Origin: Flavobacteriales bacterium
GTDB lineage: Bacteria; Bacteroidota; Bacteroidia; Flavobacteriales; TMED113
Assembly: GCA_002701365.1 (NCBI GenBank)
Contig: NZUK01000002.1
Location: forward strand, 1 to 46,194
DNA length: 46,194 nt
Direction of reading: 5' to 3'
A model generated the notes under the pieces. It was not told the origin of the DNA. It was given only the letters and a program-made list of their open reading frames with translations, and ran no database searches. Shown here one piece after another: positions 17,937 to 26,218 of this stretch. The position numbers and the translations under genes are program-made. Position 1 is the first letter of the stretch. Each line of letters opens with the position of its first letter.

Positions 17937-18563
17937 TTAGTAATTAATAACACACCCTACTGCTGTAGTCTCTAACAAATTTATACTTTCTCCATCAACA
18001 ATTTGGTGTAAAACGTTTATTAAATAATGTTCTGTTGGCGAACTCCATTGTCCAAGCTGCTGATAACTGTTATCAATCATGCCTCTATATACTAGCTCAT
18101 TATTCGTCTCAACAAATACTTCGGGGGTAACAACTGGTTGATAATACTGAGTATATGAGCCGTGCTGATTATTAATATGATTATAGTCCAAGCTCACATT
18201 AAACGGGATGTCATATTTATTCATAAATTGAATTAAACTTTCCTCTGTTGAAAAAGAGTTGGGCGAAAAACCTCTAAATAAAATACTTTGATTTAACGTG
18301 TCACAAAAGTACCTGCTTGCCTCTCGAAGCGGACCACACATGTACTGAGCAATAGGGCAGTTCTCGTAAAGAAACACTGTAACGACGGCTAAGTTTGACG
18401 TTGGCTTTCCACAATGCAGTTCACAGTCTGAAATGGTTGCAAATGATCCATTAGAATCTTCAACACATCCACCAATATCTCCCAAGCAGATAAAACTGTT
18501 TGCTTTTTCTTTTTCACAACCAAGTGAAAAAAATAACATTAATAAAATTGATAAGCGCATCAT
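17937..18563 (-). CDS. thioredoxin-fold (redoxin-like) lipoprotein
   Basis: With the ATG at 18563 the protein has 208 residues. A lipoprotein signal ends in the lipobox FSLGC. A small Cys-containing segment follows, then a thioredoxin-like domain: VTVFLYENCPIAQYMCGPLREASRYF (CPIAQYMC carries the candidate redox Cys), the cis-Pro segment VVTPEVFVE, and YRGMIDNSYQQLG. It ends TTAVGCVI, a tail I associate with redoxins found beside or fused to haem/copper monooxygenases. The open frame continues to a TTG at 18623, but that would nearly reach tRNA-Thr, so an ATG at 18563 or 18560 is preferred. Confidence 0.75.
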   Translation of the reverse strand: MMRLSILLMLFFSLGCEKEKANSFICLGDIGGCVEDSNGSFATISDCELHCGKPTSNLAVVTVFLYENCPIAQYMCGPLREASRYFCDTLNQSILFRGFSPNSFSTEESLIQFMNKYDIPFNVSLDYNHINNQHGSYTQYYQPVVTPEVFVETNNELVYRGMIDNSYQQLGQWSSPTEHYLINVLHQIVDGESINLLETTAVGCVINY

Positions 18564-18570
18564 AATAATA

Positions 18571-18578
18571 CAAAAATA
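18571..18578 (-). promoter_or_regulatory. putative -7 box of the redoxin/monooxygenase operon
   Basis: The minus strand reads TATTTTTG, an exact TAnnTTTG, ending 7 bases before the ATG at 18563. If used, the mRNA would be almost leaderless. No -33 TTG is clear. Read-through from tRNA-Thr is an alternative source of transcripts. Confidence 0.35.
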
Positions 18579-18625
18579 GTAAATTATTGGGGCTTGAGGG
18601 GGGCTTGGAAAAAGTAATGGCAACG

Positions 18626-18697
<72 letters not shown>

Positions 18698-18728
18698 ATA
18701 ATATAATTATAGTAATATCTATTGGTAT

Positions 18729-18736
18729 CAAATTTA
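18729..18736 (-). promoter_or_regulatory. putative -7 box upstream of tRNA-Thr
   Basis: The minus strand reads TAAATTTG, an exact TAnnTTTG, 31 bases before the mature tRNA 5' end. No -33 element is obvious. Confidence 0.35.
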
Positions 18737-18775
18737 ATAATTTAAACTATATTGGCCCTTAATCGAAGTTCTCTT

Positions 18776-20866
18776 ATGAAGCAAAAATATAGCTTGAATT
18801 TGGTGAAAAATGCAATTATCGATGTCTTAAAAAGTCGCCCCGATAGCTTAAATCAAAAACAAATTGCTTGGGCAATAAATTTAAAAGGCAGCGAATATCA
18901 AAAATTAGTGTCACGTTCAATCAAAGAATTAAAAAAAAAGGGCACATTAAGCGAATTATCTAATTATAAATATCGCTATAATTATACTACAAATATAATA
19001 ACTGGTATTGTTGACATAAACAAGTCTGGAAATGGATATGTTAAAACTGATTTATTTCAATCTGACGTTTTTGTTTCAAAAAAAAATATGTCCAACACTC
19101 TAAATAACGATTTAGTAAGTGTGCAAATAATAAAAAAATCTAATAAACGCGTTGAGGGTAAAATTATACAAATAAAAGAAAGGGGGCAGGTTCGATTTAT
19201 TGGGATAATCGAGAGGTTTAATGATGATGGTTTTTTTATTCCTGAAGACAAAAAAATAAACACCCATTTTTTTGTTCCAAAAAAGAAACTTAATAACGCT
19301 AAAAATAAGGATCGAGTTATTTTAAAATTTACTGATTGGCCGTTATCTACAAAAAATCCTTTTGGAGAGGTGGTAAAAATTTTAAAAACCCAAACATCTT
19401 TAACAGAGGAGATTAAAAATAATATTGAGTTATTTAATATTCGCACAACCTTTAATTCTAAAATAGAGAAAGAATTATTAAAAATCACCAATAATATTAA
19501 TGATGAAAGTGTAAAAAACCGCACCGATTTTCGAAAAGAAAAAACATTTACTATTGACCCTGATGATGCTAAAGACTTTGATGATGCTTTATCTATAAAA
19601 ATAAACTCTGATTCAATAACTATCGGTATTCATATTGCAGACGTTTCTCACTATATCCCGGCTAATTCAGAGATTGATAAAGAGGCCGCTTTACGGGCCT
19701 TTTCTGTATATTTCCCCGGATTGGTAATACCAATGATTCCCGAAAAGCTATCTAATGAAATATGTTCCCTAAATCCTAATGAAGATAAATTATGTTTTTC
19801 TGTTGTTATTACAATTGATCCTAGGTCATACGATATTGCATCTCATTGGGTTGGTAAGACTATTATCAATTCTAACAAAAGATTTACATATGGTGAAGCC
19901 GAAAAAATCATTTTAGAAAATGTTCAGTCTGAATTTAGTACAGAAATTAAACTACTAAACAATATTGCTAAACATATGCGAGAAGAGCGAATCAAAAATG
20001 GATCTATAGATTTTGAAAGACGTGATACCTCTTTTATACTAGATAGTGACAATGAGCCAATAGACATTGTTGAAAAGCCAGCGCTATCCACACACAAATT
20101 AGTAGAAGAATTTATGTTATTAGCAAATAAAATTGTTGCTCAAAAATTAAGTAAAAAACACTTCTCTATATATCGAATACATGACCTTCCAAATAAGGAA
20201 AAAATAAATGACTTAATTGACTACCTTTCACAGCTTAAATTAAAAAATATTAATCTTAAAATTGATCATAAAAAATTTCCAAAAATAATAAACTTCTTAT
20301 TAAAAAATAAAGAAATTAAAGATCAAAGAAATTGTGTTGAGAATCTAGTTTTAAGAGCAATGTCAAAGGCTAATTATAGTACAAAAAATATTGGTCACTA
20401 TGGTTTAGGTTTTGAAAAATACACTCACTTTACATCACCAATAAGAAGATATGCTGACCTTCTAGTACATAGATTAATTGGCAATATAAATAACTGCACC
20501 CTTCCTGTGTTAAATGATCGTTGCGAGCATTTTTCAAGAACTGAAAAATCTTATTTAAACATTGAACGAAAAACTAATAAATTTATACAGCTTAAATTGC
20601 TCGAAAAATCTGTTGGAAAAATATTTAATGGCGTTATTACAGGGATTGTTAATTGGGGCATATACATTGATGTAGATGGATATCGGGGGGAAGGGCTTTT
20701 CCCTGTTAATAAGTTAAATAATAAAAAATACTATTACAATGATTCTCTTCATACTTTTATAGGGAGAAAAAGTGGGAAAAAATATATTTTGGGTCAAAAG
20801 TTGATAATAAAAATTTTGTCTATTAATTTATTTAAGCTTGAAATGGATCTAGAAATTGTTGAATAA
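18776..20866 (+). CDS. rnr: ribonuclease R
   Basis: The 696-residue 3'-5' exoribonuclease degrades structured RNA. An N-terminal winged-helix-like segment (LNQKQIAWAINLKG) and cold-shock domains precede the RNB catalytic domain. The latter shows the aspartates of FTIDPDDAKDFDDALSI and IGIHIADVSHYI, plus HFTSPIRRYADLLVHR. A C-terminal S1 domain reads FNGVITGIVNWGIYIDVDGYRGEG. The frame is open back to a TTG at 18752, but the ATG at 18776 is preferred. The next gene starts 10 bases downstream. Confidence 0.95.
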   Translation: MKQKYSLNLVKNAIIDVLKSRPDSLNQKQIAWAINLKGSEYQKLVSRSIKELKKKGTLSELSNYKYRYNYTTNIITGIVDINKSGNGYVKTDLFQSDVFVSKKNMSNTLNNDLVSVQIIKKSNKRVEGKIIQIKERGQVRFIGIIERFNDDGFFIPEDKKINTHFFVPKKKLNNAKNKDRVILKFTDWPLSTKNPFGEVVKILKTQTSLTEEIKNNIELFNIRTTFNSKIEKELLKITNNINDESVKNRTDFRKEKTFTIDPDDAKDFDDALSIKINSDSITIGIHIADVSHYIPANSEIDKEAALRAFSVYFPGLVIPMIPEKLSNEICSLNPNEDKLCFSVVITIDPRSYDIASHWVGKTIINSNKRFTYGEAEKIILENVQSEFSTEIKLLNNIAKHMREERIKNGSIDFERRDTSFILDSDNEPIDIVEKPALSTHKLVEEFMLLANKIVAQKLSKKHFSIYRIHDLPNKEKINDLIDYLSQLKLKNINLKIDHKKFPKIINFLLKNKEIKDQRNCVENLVLRAMSKANYSTKNIGHYGLGFEKYTHFTSPIRRYADLLVHRLIGNINNCTLPVLNDRCEHFSRTEKSYLNIERKTNKFIQLKLLEKSVGKIFNGVITGIVNWGIYIDVDGYRGEGLFPVNKLNNKKYYYNDSLHTFIGRKSGKKYILGQKLIIKILSINLFKLEMDLEIVE

Positions 20867-20876
20867 ATATTTATAT

Positions 20877-22340
20877 ATGAAAAACTATATGTGTTTTTTG
20901 TTTGTTTTTTTGTGTGGGTGCGCAAATATTGTTCCTCCCTCTGGTGGAGAAAAAGATACTGTCCCGCCAAAATTAATTTTTTCAAGCCCAGAAAATAAAA
21001 AAACTAATTTTTTAAGTAATGAAATAATTTTAAGATTTGATGAATATGTTCAAATTAAAAATTTGAATGAAATAAATCTTTCTCCTCCCTGTAAAAATAA
21101 AATTGAAGTTATTCAAAAAGGAAAAGAATTGAGACTTTTGTTAAACTGTGTTCTAGATAGTGAAACTACATATACAATTAATTTTGGCAACTCCATTGTT
21201 GACCTCAACGAAGGAAATGTGTTAAAAAATTTTAAATATATTTTTTCTACAGGATTTAAAATTGATTCTTTAAAATTAATTGGTGCAACTTATGATTTAT
21301 ACTCTTCTAAAATTATCCCAAACTCACTCGTCGGGCTGTATCAGCACGCGGACTCATTAAATCCATATTATTATACTTTTTCAGAAAAAGATGGTCATTT
21401 TGAAATAAATAATATAAAGTCTGGAGTTTATTTATTATACGCTATAGTAGACAAGAATGGTAATTTGAAACATGATCAGGGAGAATTAATATCATTTCCT
21501 AAAACAATAGAGAATTTTAACACTGATTTGCAGCTAAGTCTTTTTAATGAGCGAGCCTCATTTAATATCTTAAATGTAGAAAATACAAGCTATAGTTCAA
21601 TCGCATTTAATCACACTTCTGTTAAAGACTCAATTAAAATACTTAATTCAAAAGGCATTTGGAAAAGAGGCGAAACAAAATCTGAATTTTGGTTTAAAAA
21701 TGGTTCTAATAATATTAAGTATCAACTTGGAAGCACAATTGATTCTATTGAGATATATAATACTGACACCATTCCTCTAAAGCTACATGGCTCCGTTGAT
21801 TTTCATAAATTAAATAAATACGCTGTAGTTAACTGTAATAAACCGATAAGCGCTGTTGATCCCAAGCTATTTAAATGGCATGCCCAAGTTGATTGTGTTG
21901 ATGTTAATTTAATCGATGCATTTAGTATTAAAATCCCTGTATTTGATGAAAATAATTCTCGCGAATTAATTATACCGTCTGGTGCCATAAAAACAATTTT
22001 TGATGAAGAAAATGATTCAGTGGTGTTTAATTTTGATTTCAATAGGAGCAATTACGCTATCCTAAATATTAAGCACTTTAATCCTCTAAATAAAACTATT
22101 GTGGAAATTTTTAAAGAAACCGAAACTAGTTATAAAAAATTAATAGTCGACACAATTACATCTTTTAACTACATTAAACCTGGAACATATAGTGTTCGAT
22201 TATTTCAGGATATAAATAATGATGGTGCTTGGAGTGCTGGCTCTATTTCTAAAAATATAAAACCTGAACCTCTACAAATATATCCTCAGCAAATTAGCCT
22301 AAAAGCAAACTGGGAACTAGATATAGAGCTGCAAGATTAA
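20877..22340 (+). CDS. Ig-like (SbsA-type) domain lipoprotein
   Basis: This 487-residue exported lipoprotein starts MKNYMCFLFVFLCGCANI, with a lipobox LCGC. The sequence after it, PPSGGEKDTVPPKLIFSSPENKKTN, and the following ILRFDEYVQI match the SbsA Ig-like domain found at the front of many Bacteroidota lipoproteins, at about residues 25-120. The later region contains a carboxypeptidase-regulatory-like beta segment (DGHFEINNIKSGVYLLYAIVD). The C-terminal part has the repeat-like NYIKPGTYSVRLFQDINNDGAW. Its role is unknown, probably at the outer membrane. The open frame begins earlier at a TTG (20856), but that would overlap rnr; the ATG gives a proper signal. Confidence 0.85.
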   Translation: MKNYMCFLFVFLCGCANIVPPSGGEKDTVPPKLIFSSPENKKTNFLSNEIILRFDEYVQIKNLNEINLSPPCKNKIEVIQKGKELRLLLNCVLDSETTYTINFGNSIVDLNEGNVLKNFKYIFSTGFKIDSLKLIGATYDLYSSKIIPNSLVGLYQHADSLNPYYYTFSEKDGHFEINNIKSGVYLLYAIVDKNGNLKHDQGELISFPKTIENFNTDLQLSLFNERASFNILNVENTSYSSIAFNHTSVKDSIKILNSKGIWKRGETKSEFWFKNGSNNIKYQLGSTIDSIEIYNTDTIPLKLHGSVDFHKLNKYAVVNCNKPISAVDPKLFKWHAQVDCVDVNLIDAFSIKIPVFDENNSRELIIPSGAIKTIFDEENDSVVFNFDFNRSNYAILNIKHFNPLNKTIVEIFKETETSYKKLIVDTITSFNYIKPGTYSVRLFQDINNDGAWSAGSISKNIKPEPLQIYPQQISLKANWELDIELQD

Positions 22341-22437
22341 TATATATTGTTTTGCGCTTATTTTTTATAATTACCACTCATTATCTTGTTTTATAGTTAT
22401 TTGTATTTTAAATTAGATTTATTGAAAAATAATATTT

Positions 22438-23085
22438 ATGCAATCTTCGATAGTTAAAAAAGTTTTAATGGCCTTGTCTGGCATTTTTTTAATGATTTTT
22501 TTACTACAACATTTATCTATTAATTTAACATCTCTGATTCCTGATAATGGCAAAACATTTAATACAATATCTCACTTTATGGGATATAACCCTCTCGTAC
22601 AGTTTGTTTTGCAGCCGATACTTATTTTTGGTGTTTTTTTCCACTTTATAATGGGGCTCGTTTTAGAATATGAAAACCGTGCTGCCAGAAAACAAAAATA
22701 TGTTTATTCAAATACACGTAGCTCCTGGATTTCAAGAAATATGATTATAACTGGATTAGTAATACTATCATTTCTCATGCTACACTTTTATGACTTTTGG
22801 GTACCAGAAATACAATATAAATATATCGATCACGGTATTCACAATTCTTCTAAATACTTTCATGAATTACAAGAAAAGTTTCATGGACAAACATTGCGAA
22901 CGATCCTTTATTGTGTCTCATTTATTTTGCTTGGCCTTCATTTAAATCATGGTCTTTCTTCCTCTGCTCAGTCGGTTGGTGCTGTTAAAAAAGAAAATGG
23001 TCGCATACGATTACTTGCAAATATTTATTCTATTTCAATTACATCTGGATTCATTATAGTTGCTTTATATCATTATTTCGTTTAG
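22438..23085 (+). CDS. sdhC: succinate dehydrogenase cytochrome b subunit
   Basis: The 215-residue integral membrane subunit anchors SdhA and SdhB to the inner membrane and passes electrons to quinone. Five hydrophobic segments are visible (about residues 8-28, 53-76, 98-118, 150-170 and 188-212), the layout of the single-subunit, di-haem type B enzymes. Candidate haem-ligand histidines are His25 (LLQHLSINL) and His69 (FFHFIMG), plus others in the third and fourth segments. It precedes sdhA by a 146-base gap that contains repeats and a promoter-like box, unlike the 1-base gap between sdhA and sdhB. Confidence 0.94.
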   Translation: MQSSIVKKVLMALSGIFLMIFLLQHLSINLTSLIPDNGKTFNTISHFMGYNPLVQFVLQPILIFGVFFHFIMGLVLEYENRAARKQKYVYSNTRSSWISRNMIITGLVILSFLMLHFYDFWVPEIQYKYIDHGIHNSSKYFHELQEKFHGQTLRTILYCVSFILLGLHLNHGLSSSAQSVGAVKKENGRIRLLANIYSISITSGFIIVALYHYFV

Positions 23086-23140
23086 ACTCTGTCTTTATTT
23101 TAATCTGTTAAAATGGGATTTTCCGCACCCTATTTAGAAT

Positions 23141-23170
23141 TGGTCAAAATATGACAATGATGGACATTTA
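23141..23170 (+). promoter_or_regulatory. distal cluster of three 10-bp direct repeats upstream of sdhA
   Basis: Three consecutive decamers read TGGTCAAAAT, ATGACAATGA and TGGACATTTA. The conserved (T/A)(G)GACA core recurs with exact 10-base spacing (the C at 23145, 23155 and 23165). They match the proximal cluster near the start codon, and the spacing between clusters (C 23165 to C 23217) is 52 bases, five helical turns. This looks like an operator for a protein that binds direct repeats on one face of DNA. Function is inferred. Confidence 0.7.
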
Positions 23171-23206
23171 TTATAATTTTTTCTTTAGCAATCAATAATA
23201 AATTAT

Positions 23207-23214
23207 TATATTTG
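23207..23214 (+). promoter_or_regulatory. putative -7 box of sdhA-sdhB
   Basis: TATATTTG is an exact TAnnTTTG match. Nineteen bases upstream lies TTTA (23184-23187), a weak -33 element. Transcription would begin near 23220, inside the proximal repeat cluster. The overlap of the box's last two bases with the first repeat means a bound protein should block the polymerase. Confidence 0.55.
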
Positions 23215-23252
23215 GACTATATTAGACAAATATGGACAATAAAGGACAAATG
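23213..23252 (+). promoter_or_regulatory. proximal cluster of four 10-bp direct repeats (putative operator)
   Basis: Four consecutive decamers read TGGACTATAT, TAGACAAATA, TGGACAATAA and AGGACAAATG. Their conserved C is at 23217, 23227, 23237 and 23247, exactly 10 apart. With the distal cluster the consensus is TGGACAAATA. The array runs from the -7 box through the presumed transcription start to the ATG at 23250. Arrays of direct repeats one turn apart suit small MerR/excisionase-type helix-turn-helix proteins that load head to tail. The sdhA product itself carries such a domain. Confidence 0.75.
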
Positions 23253-25445
23253 TTAAGTATCAAAGAGCTAGCAGATATGCTCAACGTGTCTCAAAAAACA
23301 ATAAGAAGACATATTAATTCGGGCAAAATAAAGTCTGTTAAGCTGGGTGGCGTTCATAGAATTTCAAGAGAAGAGGTTTCAACAATTCTTGAGGGAGAAG
23401 AGATTATAGAAGATCAAATAATTAATAGTGGTCCGGCGCAAGAATTCCCCTTTCCAAGCAAAGTGCCAAGCGGGGAGCTTAAAAATAAATGGAGCAACCA
23501 CAAGGGCACAATAAACTTAGTAAGTCCTGCTAATAAAAGAAATATTGATGTGATTGTAGTTGGAACAGGGCTTGCTGGAGCTTCGGCATCTGCAACTCTA
23601 GCTGAGCTTGGCTATAACGTAAAGGCTTTTTGTTTTCAAGACTCTCCAAGAAGAGCCCACTCTATCGCGGCTCAAGGTGGCATTAATGCATCAAAAAATT
23701 ATCAAGGTGATGGTGATTCTGACTACAGACTGTTTTATGACACCATAAAAGGAGGGGATTACAGATCAAGAGAGGGGAATGTTTATCGACTTGCGGAGGT
23801 TTCGGCAAACATAATTGATCAGTGTGTTGCCCAAGGTGTTCCTTTTGCAAGAGATTATGGTGGCCTTCTAGACAATAGATCTTTTGGTGGAGTCTTGGTT
23901 TCAAGAACATTTTATGCCAAGGGCCAAACCGGACAACAACTATTGCTTGGCGCATACTCGGCGTTAAACCGTCAAATAAATAGAGGCAAAGTTGAAATGT
24001 TCTCTAGACACGAGATGATGGACCTGGTTATTAAAGACGGAAAAGCACGAGGGATTATTTCACGCAATCTTATTAATGGAAAAATAGAACGACATGGAGC
24101 ACATGCAGTTGTTATCGCAAGCGGTGGTTATGGAAATGTTTTTTATCTTTCAACAAATGCCATGGGCAGTAATGTAACTGCAAACTGGAAAGTTCATAAA
24201 AAGGGCGCTTTTTTTGCCAACCCCTGCTTCACTCAAATTCATCCAACATGTATCCCTGTTTCTGGCGATCATCAATCTAAGCTTACTCTGATGTCCGAGT
24301 CTTTACGGAATGATGGAAGGATCTGGGTGCCAAAGATAAAAGAAGACGCTGAAAAAATTAGAAAAAAAGAAATCAAACCAACTGAAATTGCTGAAGAAAA
24401 TAGAGACTATTACCTAGAAAGGAGATATCCTGCATTTGGGAACTTAGTGCCCAGAGATGTTGCTTCAAGGGCAGCAAAAGAGCGTTGCGATGCGGGATAT
24501 GGGGTAAATAAAACCGGACAAGCTGTTTATTTAGACTTTGCGGCTGCTATCGAAAGATATGGCGAAGAGAAAGCCGTGTCTTCAGGTCAAGATAAAAACA
24601 ATCGTGAATTAGTAAAAAAACTTGGAAAAGAAATTATCAAAGCCAAATATGGGAACTTATTTCAAATGTATGAGAAGATAGTAGATGAAAATCCATACGA
24701 AACTCCTATGCAAATTTTTCCAGCAGTTCACTATACTATGGGTGGAATATGGGTGGACTATAACTTAATGACCACAATTCCTGGTTGTTTTGCAATTGGT
24801 GAAGCAAACTTTTCAGACCATGGTGCAAACAGGCTGGGCGCCTCAGCCCTAATGCAGGGTTTGGCTGACGGATATTTTGTTCTACCTTATACTGTCGGGG
24901 ACTATTTAGCTAATGATATAAAAACTGGAAAGATTAACACAGACACTAAAGAGTTCGATGAGGCAGAATTAAGCGTCAAAGCTTTTATAAAAAAAATTAT
25001 GTCTAATAAAAGTGGCAAATCTGTTGACTATTATCACAGGAAGCTTGGAAAAATAATGTGGGAGAAATGTGGAATGTCTAGAAACGCTAAAGACCTAAAG
25101 ACTGCAATTAAAGAAATAAGGAAATTACGACACGATTTCTACGCAGGTGTTTTTGTGCCTGGCAGTGCTGACAACTATAATGAAGAACTTGTTAAAGCTG
25201 GTCGTGTATCTGATTTTTTAGAGCTTGGAGAACTCTTTGCAATAGACGCCCTGGAAAGAAACGAGTCTTGTGGCGGGCATTTCCGAGAAGAGTATCAAAC
25301 TCCTGAGGGAGAGGCCCTAAGAAATGACGAAGAATTTACATTTGTTTCTTGTTGGGAGCACATGGGTAAAGATAATAGGCCAAAATTAAACAAGGAAGAA
25401 CTTAAGTTCGATTCTGTTGAATTAAAATCTAGAAGCTATAAATAA
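23232..25445 (+). CDS. sdhA: helix-turn-helix/succinate dehydrogenase flavoprotein fusion
   Basis: The 737-residue frame joins two parts. Residues 7-55 ([20 protein letters not shown], then a wing with [13 protein letters not shown]) match the excisionase-type HTH_17 DNA-binding domain. After a linker (about 56-76), residues 77-737 are a complete SdhA of the Bacteroidota type. It has FAD loop [12 protein letters not shown] (109-120), [11 protein letters not shown] with the flavin-linking His, the HPTCIPVSG active-site region, [11 protein letters not shown] and [10 protein letters not shown]. Usual flavobacterial SdhA is about 665-670 residues. No stop separates the parts, and no ATG lies between residue 16 and the enzyme; a GTG at 23463 is the only nearby alternative. 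ATG 23250 may be the true start, because 23232 lies within the operator repeats. sdhB follows after 1 base. Confidence 0.93.
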   Translation: MDNKGQMLSIKELADMLNVSQKTIRRHINSGKIKSVKLGGVHRISREEVSTILEGEEIIEDQIINSGPAQEFPFPSKVPSGELKNKWSNHKGTINLVSPANKRNIDVIVVGTGLAGASASATLAELGYNVKAFCFQDSPRRAHSIAAQGGINASKNYQGDGDSDYRLFYDTIKGGDYRSREGNVYRLAEVSANIIDQCVAQGVPFARDYGGLLDNRSFGGVLVSRTFYAKGQTGQQLLLGAYSALNRQINRGKVEMFSRHEMMDLVIKDGKARGIISRNLINGKIERHGAHAVVIASGGYGNVFYLSTNAMGSNVTANWKVHKKGAFFANPCFTQIHPTCIPVSGDHQSKLTLMSESLRNDGRIWVPKIKEDAEKIRKKEIKPTEIAEENRDYYLERRYPAFGNLVPRDVASRAAKERCDAGYGVNKTGQAVYLDFAAAIERYGEEKAVSSGQDKNNRELVKKLGKEIIKAKYGNLFQMYEKIVDENPYETPMQIFPAVHYTMGGIWVDYNLMTTIPGCFAIGEANFSDHGANRLGASALMQGLADGYFVLPYTVGDYLANDIKTGKINTDTKEFDEAELSVKAFIKKIMSNKSGKSVDYYHRKLGKIMWEKCGMSRNAKDLKTAIKEIRKLRHDFYAGVFVPGSADNYNEELVKAGRVSDFLELGELFAIDALERNESCGGHFREEYQTPEGEALRNDEEFTFVSCWEHMGKDNRPKLNKEELKFDSVELKSRSYK

Positions 25446-25446
25446 T

Positions 25447-26193
25447 ATGGAATTACTACTAAAGATTTGGCGGCAAGCTAATGGTCAAAAAAAGGGATCG
25501 ATGGTAAATTATGAAGTAAAAAACATAGAGCCTGACATGTCGTTTTTAGAAATGCTCGACATATTAAACCAAGGCCTTATTGAAACCGGTGAAGAGCCAG
25601 TTGCTTTTGATCATGATTGCAGAGAAGGTATTTGTGGGATGTGCTCTTTAGTTATTAATGGCTCTCCTCATGGCCCAGACAGAGGAACAACCACGTGTCA
25701 GCTGCATATGCGGAGATTTAAGTCTGGGGACACGATTTATATTGAACCTTTTAGAGGAACTGCTTTTCCTGTTGTAAAAGATCTTGTTGTTGACAGGTCG
25801 GCCTTTGACAGAATACAGCAATCTGGTGGATATGTGTCTATAAACACATCTGGCAATACGGTTGATGCAAATGCTGCCCCAATACCCAAGCCGGATGCAG
25901 ATGAAGCTTTTAATGCTGCGGCTTGTATCGGTTGTGGGGCATGTGTTGCTGCATGCAAAAATTCATCAGCTATGTTGTTTGTGGGGGCAAAGGTTTCACA
26001 ATATTCTCGTCTTCCCCAAGGCAAGGTTGAGGCAAAAGAACGTGTAATTAATATGGTGAAACAAATGGATAAAGAGGGTTTTGGAAACTGCACAAACACA
26101 GGGGCCTGTGAAGCACACTGCCCAAAAGGAATATCGCTAGAGAATATTCTAAATTTAAATAGAGAATACTTGAAGGCGAAAATAATTAAATAA
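25447..26193 (+). CDS. sdhB: succinate dehydrogenase iron-sulfur subunit
   Basis: The 248-residue subunit relays electrons from SdhA to SdhC. The 2Fe-2S ligands are in CREGICGMC with a further Cys in TTTCQLH. The 4Fe-4S and 3Fe-4S clusters use [11 protein letters not shown] and [15 protein letters not shown]. Length and motif order match the Bacteroidota type B enzyme. It begins 1 base after the sdhA stop, so the two are cotranscribed, separately from sdhC if the promoter at 23207 is real. Confidence 0.97.
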   Translation: MELLLKIWRQANGQKKGSMVNYEVKNIEPDMSFLEMLDILNQGLIETGEEPVAFDHDCREGICGMCSLVINGSPHGPDRGTTTCQLHMRRFKSGDTIYIEPFRGTAFPVVKDLVVDRSAFDRIQQSGGYVSINTSGNTVDANAAPIPKPDADEAFNAAACIGCGACVAACKNSSAMLFVGAKVSQYSRLPQGKVEAKERVINMVKQMDKEGFGNCTNTGACEAHCPKGISLENILNLNREYLKAKIIK

Positions 26194-26218
26194 ATTGTAG
26201 TCTATAATTAATGAATTC

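Noticed and set aside
18584-18605. G-rich direct repeat (ggggcttgag / ggggggcttg) after tRNA-Thr.
   Set aside because: No inverted symmetry for a terminator and only two copies; nothing further can be supported.
20880-20899. A 20-base sequence (aaaaactatatgtgtttttt) occurs here and again at 27505-27524.
   Set aside because: It is low-complexity A/T sequence with a weak A-T hairpin, inside a signal-peptide coding region in one case and at the thiL stop in the other. Chance is the simplest account; it is not a mobile repeat.
23232-23400. The HTH part of sdhA as a remnant excisionase of a mobile element.
   Set aside because: No integrase, attachment repeat or other mobile gene is nearby, and the frame is clean and continuous with sdhA.
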